64,000 nt of DNA from assembly GCA_965216725.1 (NCBI GenBank), contig CBDCGI010000007.1, forward strand, positions 324,592 through 388,591. Direction: 5' to 3'. Below, in pieces: positions 16,804 to 24,252 of the stretch. The stretch is from JACZUI01 sp965216725. Lineage in GTDB: Bacteria > Actinomycetota > Acidimicrobiia > Spongiisociales > ZC4RG35. Below the pieces are notes generated by a model. It worked only from the letters and a program-made list of their open reading frames with translations. It searched no databases and had not been told where the DNA came from. Made by a program: the position numbers and the translations under genes. Position 1 is the first letter of the stretch. Every line of letters starts with the position of its first letter.

Positions 16804-18944
16804 GTCAGCGAAAGGCCGGACTGGGTCGGGGGCTCGAGGCCCTGATCCCGAAACAGGAGCAGGGCTCAGAAGTGAAGCCGCTAGGAATAATCGACGAACT
16901 GGGGAACCTGGTCGGGGACGACCCCGGTCTCGATCCAGAGATCTACCAGACCATGTACCGGGAGATGGTGCTGGCGCGTGAGCTGGACCGTCGAATGCTG
17001 GCGCTGCAGCGTCAGGGTCGGATCGGCACCTACGCGATGCTCGAAGGCCAGGAAGCTGTCCAAATTGGCTCCGCCTTGGCCTTGCAGGAGCACGACTTCG
17101 TTTTCCCCTCATACCGCGAGCATGGAGTCCAAATAACTCGCGGGCTTCCCATCGAGGTCCTCCTCGCCTATTGGAAGGGCCTGCCCAATGCCGGCTGGGA
17201 CATCCACAAATACCGCACGGGGATTGTCACGGTGCCCATAGCCAGCCAGCTTCCACACGCCGTCGGCTACTCATACATGACCAAGCTGAGAGGTGAGGAC
17301 TCAGTGAGCGCCGTTTACTTCGGCGACGGTGCCACTTCAGAGGTGGACTTCCACTCGGGTATGAACTTCGCCGGTGTCTGGAAAACACCGACAATCTTCA
17401 TCTGCGCCAACAACCTCTATGCGATCTCGGTGCCTTTCGAAAAGCAGACGGCCTCGGAGACAATCGCTCAGAAAGCTGAGGCCTACGGCTTCGAAGGCTT
17501 GCGCGTCGATGGCATGGATCCGATTGCCATGTACCTCGCCACGAGGCTGGCGGCTCGTCGCGCCCGCGAAGGCAAGGGGCCCACCCTGATCGAGGCCATG
17601 ACCTATCGGTACGGACCCCATGCCACAGCCGACGACCCGACCTTGTACCGCAGTGACGAGGAGGTCGCTGAGTGGAAACAGAAGGACGCCATCGAGCGGC
17701 TCCGGCTGTTTCTGGAGAGACGAGGAGAGTGGGACGAGAGAGTGGGCGAAAAGGTGGCCCTCGAGGTGGCCGACATGGTCGACCGTTCCATCACTGCAAT
17801 CGAGGCAGAACCGCTCCCTCCGCGAGATGACTCGGTTCGCCACGCCTTCAGCCGGATCCCCTCCCATGTGGTGGATCAGCTGCACGAAATGCAACGTGCC
17901 CACGGCGAGGAGTTGACCCAATTCGCCGCCGAGGAGATCTGGGAGCCGGGGCCAGAGCCGGCTCTCGAGGGGCCAACGGAGTCATGGACCATGGCAGAGG
18001 CCATAAACGCCGCTCTCGACCACGCCATGTCGGCGAGCGAGAACGTCGTGCTCCTCGGAGAGGACATCGCGGTGGCTGGAGGTGTGTTTCGGGTGACGGA
18101 GGGCCTCCTCGAACGCTATGGGGAGGATCGTGTGATCGACACTCCTCTCAACGAATCGGGGATCGTCGGCACGGCCGTCGGTATGGCACTCGCAGGTGCC
18201 CGGCCCGTGGCCGAGATTCAGTTCGAGGGCTTCGTATATCCGGCTTTCGACCAGATCGTCAGCCATCTTGGACGTTTTCGATTCAGAAGCCGGGGACACG
18301 TCTCGGTGCCTGTTGTAGTGCGATTCCCCAACGGCGCCGGTATCGGGGCCCACGAGCACCATTGCGATTCACCGGAGGCGTATTTCGTCCACGCCCCCGG
18401 CCTGGTGGTGATCTGCCCATCGACGCCGACCGACGCCAAAGGCCTGCTCGCCTCGGCGCTGGAAGGCGACGATCCTGTGATCTTCTGCGAGCCAAAGGTG
18501 CTCTACCGCGCCGGTAGAGAGGACGTTCCGACGGGCCATTACACAATCCCGATCGGCCGTGCCCGGGTGCGTGCCACCGGCAGCGACCTGACTCTGGTCA
18601 CCTACGGGGGCATGGTCCCCGTGTCACTAAAGGCCGCCGCGGCGTCTGGCTTCTCGGTGGAGGTCATCGACTTGCGAACCTTGTTCCCATGGGACCGGGA
18701 GACGGTCCTCGAGTCGGTGTCGCGAACCGGCCGGCTTCTCCTGGTGCAGGAGCCTCAGGGTTCGGCTGGGGTGGCAGCCGAGGTCGCGGCAGTCGTTGCG
18801 CAGGAGAGTTTGTACGACTTGCAGGCACCGGTGACCAGAGTGACGGGCTTCGACGTGCCCTGGCCTCAATTTGCCATCGAGAAACACGCCCTCGTGGACA
18901 AGGACCGCATCGTCGCCGGAATCAACCGGGTGATGGAGGCTTGA
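16800..18944 (+). CDS. Fused alpha-beta 2-oxo acid dehydrogenase E1 with ParB-like N-terminal motif
   Basis: Thiamine-diphosphate E1 decarboxylase of a pyruvate or branched-chain 2-oxo acid dehydrogenase complex, with alpha (about residues 45-385) and beta (about 395-714) subunits in one 714-residue chain. The alpha part has GRIGTYAMLEGQEA, the diphosphate motif GDGATSEVDFHSGMNFAG near 174, and YRYGPHATADD. The beta part has ENVVLLGEDIAVAGGVF, FEGFVYPAFDQI and the final LFPWDRETVLESV segment. The N-terminus MSQRKAGLGRGLEALIP (initiator GTG) is the motif found at the start of ParB proteins, not of E1 enzymes. If the GTG at 16872 were the true start, this motif would be excluded. No E2 or E3 gene is nearby. 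The next gene starts in the stop codon (TTGA). Confidence 0.88.
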   Translation: MSQRKAGLGRGLEALIPKQEQGSEVKPLGIIDELGNLVGDDPGLDPEIYQTMYREMVLARELDRRMLALQRQGRIGTYAMLEGQEAVQIGSALALQEHDFVFPSYREHGVQITRGLPIEVLLAYWKGLPNAGWDIHKYRTGIVTVPIASQLPHAVGYSYMTKLRGEDSVSAVYFGDGATSEVDFHSGMNFAGVWKTPTIFICANNLYAISVPFEKQTASETIAQKAEAYGFEGLRVDGMDPIAMYLATRLAARRAREGKGPTLIEAMTYRYGPHATADDPTLYRSDEEVAEWKQKDAIERLRLFLERRGEWDERVGEKVALEVADMVDRSITAIEAEPLPPRDDSVRHAFSRIPSHVVDQLHEMQRAHGEELTQFAAEEIWEPGPEPALEGPTESWTMAEAINAALDHAMSASENVVLLGEDIAVAGGVFRVTEGLLERYGEDRVIDTPLNESGIVGTAVGMALAGARPVAEIQFEGFVYPAFDQIVSHLGRFRFRSRGHVSVPVVVRFPNGAGIGAHEHHCDSPEAYFVHAPGLVVICPSTPTDAKGLLASALEGDDPVIFCEPKVLYRAGREDVPTGHYTIPIGRARVRATGSDLTLVTYGGMVPVSLKAAAASGFSVEVIDLRTLFPWDRETVLESVSRTGRLLLVQEPQGSAGVAAEVAAVVAQESLYDLQAPVTRVTGFDVPWPQFAIEKHALVDKDRIVAGINRVMEA

Positions 18945-19487
18945 CCGACCCTCTGGTGGCAGTCTTCGGGTCATCGGCAACGACACCAGGATCTCGGGAT
19001 TGGGTCGATGCCGAAAACGCAGGAAGACGTCTTGCGACAAACGGTTTTGGAGTGATCACCGGTGGCTACGGCGGGACCATGGAGGCCGCCTCCCGGGGTG
19101 CCGCAGAAGGCAACGCTCGAGTGGTGGGGGTCATAGCTCCGGCAGTGTTCCCGGGCCGCTCCGGGGCGAACCGATACGTATCGGAGATCATCGAGGCACC
19201 CACCATCCCGACGCGAATCGACACGATGCTGAGCATGGCGGCGGGATGTCTCGCACTGCCCGGATCGATCGGCACGATGACCGAGCTCCTGGTGACTTGG
19301 AACGTCAACAATGGTCGGCCGGCGCCACTCGACCGGAGCCTTGCCGTGCGTCGCGGTGGGAAAGGCCTGGAAACGGGTGGGTACCACGCTGGCCTCCGAA
19401 ATCGGTGTCGACATCGACGAAATCCAATGGGAAAACGATGCGGCAGCGGGAGTAGACACCCTGATCGGCCTGATAGAAAAGCGTTGA
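18941..19487 (+). pseudogene. LOG-family (lysine decarboxylase-like) nucleotide-binding protein, frameshifted
   Basis: Rossmann-fold protein of the LOG/TIGR00730-like group, relatives of cytokinin-activating phosphoribohydrolases. It has VAVFGSSATTPGS at the N-terminus, GVITGGYGGTMEAASRGA, and PGSIGTMTELLVTWNV, where the family motif is PGGxGTxxE. After about 19320 the frame fails. The adjacent +1 frame then reads LPCVAVGKAWKRVG and continues to GVDTLIGLIEKR with a stop at 19485-19487, which is the expected C-terminus. One base has therefore been gained or lost between about 19315 and 19345. The TTG start overlaps the E1 stop. It is likely an indel error or a recent lesion. Confidence 0.72.
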
Positions 19488-19560
19488 ACCACAAAGACTG
19501 ACGTATAGGCTTTTTCTTTGGATGACGCATCTCCGCGAACAGGATCGACGCCGACATCGC

Positions 19561-19743
19561 GTGTCGTCGTGCCGGAAAGGCCGCCACAATTATGGGCAGG
19601 CCCAGGACATCGGCGCCGGGATCGAACGGAGGGTTTGTGACACCTGTGGGGACGTGTCGATCGACCTCACCGCCGCCCATGAGCCGGAGGCGTCCCAGGC
19701 ACGGGCGGGGAGACTGCGCTCAGCGACCAGGCGCTTGTCCTAA
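19561..19743 (+). CDS. Small putative zinc-ribbon protein
   Basis: A short protein of about 60 residues from the GTG at 19561 (the frame is open from 19522). It has one Cys and His early (SCRKGRHNY) and a Cys pair later (RVCDTCGDVSIDL), a C-x4-H...C-x2-C pattern that could bind one zinc ion. I do not recognise the family. Small proteins ending in CGDVSIDL-like strands occur in related actinobacteria as I recall, but this was not checked. It stands alone between the LOG gene and the MutT1 gene. Confidence 0.45.
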   Translation: MSSCRKGRHNYGQAQDIGAGIERRVCDTCGDVSIDLTAAHEPEASQARAGRLRSATRRLS

Positions 19744-19764
19744 GCCGACCTATCCTCACCCTCC

Positions 19765-20640
19765 ATGACCAAGGTCGTTAGGGCAGCCGGTGGCGTGATC
19801 TTCCGCCGGAGCCCGAAGGGAAACCTGAGATACCTGATTGCGCACCGGCCTCGTTACGACGACTGGTCATTCCCCAAAGGCAAGGCCGACAAAGGGGAAA
19901 CACCGGAAGAGACAGCAATCAGGGAGGTCTTCGAGGAGACTCGGGTCATGTGCCGGATCGTGGCCCCCCTCGGAGCTACCCGTTACCGGATCGCCTCAGG
20001 CATCAAGGAGGTGGCCTGGTTTGCGATGCGACCCCTTCCCGCAAGCAAGAAATTCAAGGAGAACTCAGAGGTCGACGCGGTGAAATGGGTATCGAAGAAG
20101 GCTGCATTGAAGATCCTCGACTACGAACACGACCGGGACCTCCTAGCCAGCAACGATCTCAAGCGCATCTCCCAAACCGGCACGCTGTACCTGCTGCGGC
20201 ACGCGGCAGCAGGAGACAGAACGAAATGGGAGGGCGATGATCGCGTCCGACCGCTCACGAAGAAGGGCCGGCGCCAGGCCGCAGCCATCGCCGAACGCCT
20301 GTCGTCGATGGAGATCGAACGCATCCTCACCAGCCCAAATCTGCGCTGCGTCCAATCGGTGGAGCCTCTCGCCACTGCGATCGGCGCCAAGGTGGTGATC
20401 TCCGAGGCTCTCGGTGAAGGCCCGGATATCGACGGCGCTTACGACCTCATCGACAGCCATGTCGGTGCCAACACCGTGATTTGCTCCCACGGTGACGTGA
20501 TCCCAGCCGTGATCAATCGCATGATGTGGGCCGGGCTGAGCCTCGAGTCTCACTTCTACTGCTCCAAAGGCTCGATATGGGAGGTCGAGTTGGAGGGCGG
20601 CAAGTTCACGACAGGCCGCTACACCCCGCCGCCAAAGTGA
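19765..20640 (+). CDS. mutT1: Nudix hydrolase fused to histidine phosphatase (MutT1-like)
   Basis: A 291-residue fusion of a Nudix domain (residues 1-135) and a histidine phosphatase domain (about 145-290). The Nudix box is GKADKGETPEETAIREVFEE with the following TR. The phosphatase motif is LYLLRHAAAGDR with later ICSHGDVIPAV. This architecture is that of mycobacterial MutT1, which hydrolyses 8-oxo-dGTP to 8-oxo-dGDP and then to 8-oxo-dGMP to sanitise the nucleotide pool, and also acts on Ap4A. It is convergent with the ABC exporter operon, with one base between the stop codons. Confidence 0.93.
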   Translation: MTKVVRAAGGVIFRRSPKGNLRYLIAHRPRYDDWSFPKGKADKGETPEETAIREVFEETRVMCRIVAPLGATRYRIASGIKEVAWFAMRPLPASKKFKENSEVDAVKWVSKKAALKILDYEHDRDLLASNDLKRISQTGTLYLLRHAAAGDRTKWEGDDRVRPLTKKGRRQAAAIAERLSSMEIERILTSPNLRCVQSVEPLATAIGAKVVISEALGEGPDIDGAYDLIDSHVGANTVICSHGDVIPAVINRMMWAGLSLESHFYCSKGSIWEVELEGGKFTTGRYTPPPK

Positions 20641-20641
20641 C

Positions 20642-22396
20642 TCAGCCTCGGGTGCCAGTCGCCCAGTCGGCGTACATGCCCGCGTAGACGCCCTCGGCCG
20701 CGACGAGATCGCCGTGGCTTCCGACTTCGACCAGGCGCCCATCGTCGAACACCAGGACGTTGTCAGCGCGCTGGGCAGTAGAGAGCCGATGAGCGATGGT
20801 GATGGTTGTTCGACCTTCGGACAGCCGCTCGATGGCATGCCTCAGATGAACGTCGAGCGCGGGATCCACGGCTGATGTCGCCTCGTCGAGGACGAGGAGG
20901 TCGGGTGAGCTGATCCAGGCCCGGACAATGGCTATGAGCTGACGCTCACCGGCCGAGAGGTTATGGCCCCGCTCGCCCGCCTTTTCCTGCAGGCCGTTCC
21001 TGAAGTTGTCCAGCCAGTCGGCGAGGCCCAGTTCGTGGAAAGCGGTCCAAATCTCCGCCTCGCTGGCATCGGGCCTTCCATAACGGACGTTCTCGGCGAG
21101 GGTGGCGTCGAACAGAAACCCTTCCTGGGGTATGAATGCGGCCCGATCCCGCAATTCGGCAAGCTTCACCTGCCGCAGCGGCTCGCCCCCGAGATTAATC
21201 ACACCCTGGTCGGGGTCGAGCAGCCGCACCGCCAGCTTGGCAAAGGTTGTCTTCCCCGAACCCGTCTCTCCCACCACCGCGACCCGGGCCGCCACCGGAA
21301 CCGAGACGTTGACATCTCGCAACACCGGTGGTCCGTCGGGATAGGAATAGGTCACCTTGTCGAAGCTCAAACTGAGGCCGCCGGGATGCAGAGGACGGGC
21401 ATCCTCCGGGTCGGCCACTTCGATCTCCGAATCGAGGACCCCGAGAATCCGTCGCAAGCCGGAACCGGCGCTCTGTGCCTGGTCCAGCGTCTGTACCACC
21501 ATTTGGAGTGGCTCCACCACGAGGTTGATGAGAAAGAGGAAGGCGACGAGCCGTCCCGCGGTCATGCCTCCCTCGGCTCCGATCATCACTCCGCCGACAA
21601 CCATCAGAGTGGTGAGGAGCCCTGCAAAGAGCTCCGCCGATGAGAACAGCGTGGCACCGAAGCGCCCAGCTCGAAACTCCTTGACGAAGCGTCGGCGCAG
21701 GGCATCTGCGACCTTCCCCCTCGTGTTGTCCTCGATTCCATAGGCCCGCACCACCGGAATGCCGCTGATCGACTCCGACAACACCCCCAATGAACGTCCA
21801 ACCTCGGCACGGACCTCGTCGTACCGACGGCGAAGCAGCCGCTGAAAGAGCCGCATCATGATGAAGTAGATGGACATGGTGATGACCGCGACCAGAGCCA
21901 GGCGCCACTCGTAGAGAGTCATCGCCAGCACCGCCATCAGTACCTGACTGGTCGAAACCACAAGGCCGATGCCACCCCATTCCATGAACTCCTGGATCGT
22001 CGTGACGTCAGAGGTGACTCTCGCCACGAGAACTCCGCGCCGGGAGGACTGGACATGGAGAATTGCCCGGTGCAGGAGGTGACGGAAGGTGGAAGAGCGG
22101 AGATCCGAGAGTCCGGTCGAGGAGGATCGCACGAGGCGAAGAACTGCCGCACGACCGACGATCACTCCAAGAGCCAGCAGCACAAGCGCCGCACCCGACT
22201 TGATTGCAACCGCGCTGAGCGAGGGCCCGTCATCGCCCAGGATGTCGTTGTCGATGACGGATTGCAGGACGATGGGCACCAGAACGGTGATTGCCTGACC
22301 AGCCATGGCCAATGACAGCGTGAGGATCAGACCGTCGCCCAAACGGGGAGCAACGTCGAGGGCACGCCGGAGGAGCGCAAACGTCGACTGTCTCAT
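20642..22396 (-). CDS. ABC exporter half-transporter, subunit 2
   Basis: A 584-residue type I ABC exporter subunit: a six-helix membrane domain (residues about 20-320) and a C-terminal ATPase domain. The Walker A is VVGETGSGKTTFAKLA, the signature is HNLSAGERQLIAI, and Walker B is PDLLVLDEATSAVD with the H-loop in TITIAHRLST. In the heterodimeric class one site is degenerate; here the signature is LSAGE, slightly off LSGGQ, while the partner has a perfect LSGGQ. Its ATG overlaps the stop of subunit 1 (ATGA), so a heterodimer is made in equal amounts. Expression should come from the SoxR-type promoter upstream of subunit 1. Confidence 0.92.
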   Translation of the reverse strand: MRQSTFALLRRALDVAPRLGDGLILTLSLAMAGQAITVLVPIVLQSVIDNDILGDDGPSLSAVAIKSGAALVLLALGVIVGRAAVLRLVRSSSTGLSDLRSSTFRHLLHRAILHVQSSRRGVLVARVTSDVTTIQEFMEWGGIGLVVSTSQVLMAVLAMTLYEWRLALVAVITMSIYFIMMRLFQRLLRRRYDEVRAEVGRSLGVLSESISGIPVVRAYGIEDNTRGKVADALRRRFVKEFRAGRFGATLFSSAELFAGLLTTLMVVGGVMIGAEGGMTAGRLVAFLFLINLVVEPLQMVVQTLDQAQSAGSGLRRILGVLDSEIEVADPEDARPLHPGGLSLSFDKVTYSYPDGPPVLRDVNVSVPVAARVAVVGETGSGKTTFAKLAVRLLDPDQGVINLGGEPLRQVKLAELRDRAAFIPQEGFLFDATLAENVRYGRPDASEAEIWTAFHELGLADWLDNFRNGLQEKAGERGHNLSAGERQLIAIVRAWISSPDLLVLDEATSAVDPALDVHLRHAIERLSEGRTTITIAHRLSTAQRADNVLVFDDGRLVEVGSHGDLVAAEGVYAGMYADWATGTRG

Positions 22397-24173
22397 GATT
22401 CAGCTGCCTCGCGCTCATAGGCCTGTACCAGGTCGGCATAGCCGGGGAAGGCCGAGATCAAGTCTTCATGGGACCCGTGCGCCACGATCCTCTTGTCCTC
22501 GATGAAGACGACCTCATCGGCGAGCCGGATCGAGGAAGGGCGATAGGCCACGAGCACAATGGTGGATGGGAGATCCGACCTCTGGAGGCTCCTCAGGATG
22601 CGGGACTCGACAGATGGGTCAACCGCTGAGGTCGCATCGTCCATGATCAGGAGACGGGGCTTGCGGATCAGAGCGCGGGCAAGAGCCACCCTTTGCCTTT
22701 GGCCCCCCGACAGCGTGGTCCCGCGCTCGCCTAGGTGAGTGTCGTACCCGTCGCGAAGCTCAGCGATGAACTCTTCGGCTGCGGCCAGCGCCGCCGCCTC
22801 CTCGACTGCCGCCCGGGGATACGGGTCCCCCAGGGTGATGTTGCCCTCCACTGTGTCGTCGAACAGGAACGCGGTCTGGGCGACATAAGCCACTTCGCGT
22901 GGCAATTCGGAAACGGCAAAATCTCGGAGATCGCTGCCGTCGAGGTGAATCCGCCCTCCGTTCGGATCCCAAAGCCTCGCCATCAACAGCGTCAGGGTCG
23001 ACTTTCCGCTGCCGGTCGCACCGACGACGGCAAGAGTCTTGCCCGCGCCGAGGTCGAGGTCGAGATCCTCGAGAACCGTTGAAGTGCGGTCGTACCCGAA
23101 CCAGACCCCCTCTCCCGCGACAGCCGCCGGACCTCCCGTGGGACGAGCCTCCGCTGGGCCGTACGGCATCACGTCATCCGCGTTCATGACCCGCTGCACT
23201 CGTTGCCACCCGGCAAGGCTCCCCGCCATCTCCCAGAGCATGAATCCGAGGAATTGCACAGGAAAGGCGAGAAGAGTGAATAGGTAGGCCACGCTCACCA
23301 GATCGCCGGTCGACATGGCTCCACCCTCGATCCGTGCCACCCCGACGACCAGGAGCGCCAAGATCACAGCTTGGGGAAGAGCCTTCACCACCGCCTGAAA
23401 GGAACGCCACAACGAGTTGACCTCGATCAGCCCGTCGCGCAGGGTGTCCGACGCCTCCTGGAACTGATCGGATACGTAGTCCTCCCTGCCCAACGACTTG
23501 ATCGTCAGGGCTCCGTCGAAGCTTTCGTGGGCGAGAGCAGATACCCGGCCCCGGTTCTCTTGGACGTCCTCCCACAACAGTACGTGAGCCAGCTCCCCCT
23601 GAGGTTCACTACGACGATGAGCACCAATCCGACGAGTGATACCGCCCAAAGCCATAAATCGGTGAGCCCGATCATGACCAGGGAACCGAGGAGAAGCACT
23701 GAGACACCCGTGGCGTACGGAAGGGGATGGAGAACACTCGTCGACTGATCCGTATCGGAGTCGGCGACGGCCAGGAGATCGCCGACGGCCCTCTCGTTGA
23801 ACCAGGACATCTTGAGGCGCAGCTGCCTATCGATCAGGCGATTGCGCGTGTCTTCACGTGTCTTGAAAGTGAGCCATCCCGCCGATGCACGGCGCCCCAC
23901 AACACCAATAGTCTTGGCAACGGCGATTCCCATGATGGCCGCGGCCGCCGGTATCAAAAGGCCGTCCGAGCTGACGCCCTGATCCAGGACCGGGACGATC
24001 AGAGTGTCCGTGACCCAGCCGATCACCAGCGATGACCCGATGATGGCTGCGGCAAAGATCACCGAACTGAACACGGCAAGGGCGAAAGCAGCCGGGTGAC
24101 CACGCACGAAGCTTCCGATCAGGCGCAAGCCGTCGCGGAGAACTGCCGAAGGTGTTATCTGATCGAAAGACAT
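22393..24173 (-). CDS. ABC exporter half-transporter, subunit 1 (single frameshift)
   Basis: Membrane domain plus ATPase domain of about 593 residues when one frameshift is bridged. The upstream part (24173 to about 23598) has four or five hydrophobic segments and ends VLIVVVNLRG. The downstream part resumes with ELAHVLLWEDVQENRGRVS in the next frame and carries Walker A VVGATGSGKSTLTLL, signature TTLSGGQRQRVALA and Walker B RLLIMDDATSAVD. Spacing between VVVN and RGRVS is exactly that of intact homologues when one G of the GGGGG run (minus strand, 23595-23599) is skipped. Walker B has Asp where the catalytic Glu is usual (MDDATS). The ATG at 24173 is favoured over a TTG at 24200. The break is most simply a homopolymer indel. 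Confidence 0.88.
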
Positions 24174-24185
24174 GACCGCAAACCA

Positions 24186-24216
24186 AATGTAGAACTTCAA
24201 GCGCAGTTGAAGTCAA
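24186..24216 (-). promoter_or_regulatory. SoxR-type promoter of the ABC exporter
   Basis: Minus-strand -35 TTGACT (24216-24211) and -10 TACATT (24191-24186) are separated by 19 bp, the overlong spacer that MerR-family activators require. The dyad CTTCAA-N6-TTGAAG fills the spacer at 24195-24212. It has the same 18-bp arm/gap layout as the enterobacterial SoxR box CCTCAA-N6-TTGAGG. The start codon follows about 13 bases after the -10. The same layout occurs before the Rieske operon beside soxR. Confidence 0.8.
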
Positions 24217-24252
24217 ACCGCACGAGAGCCCACGATAAGCAAGCTTTGGAGC

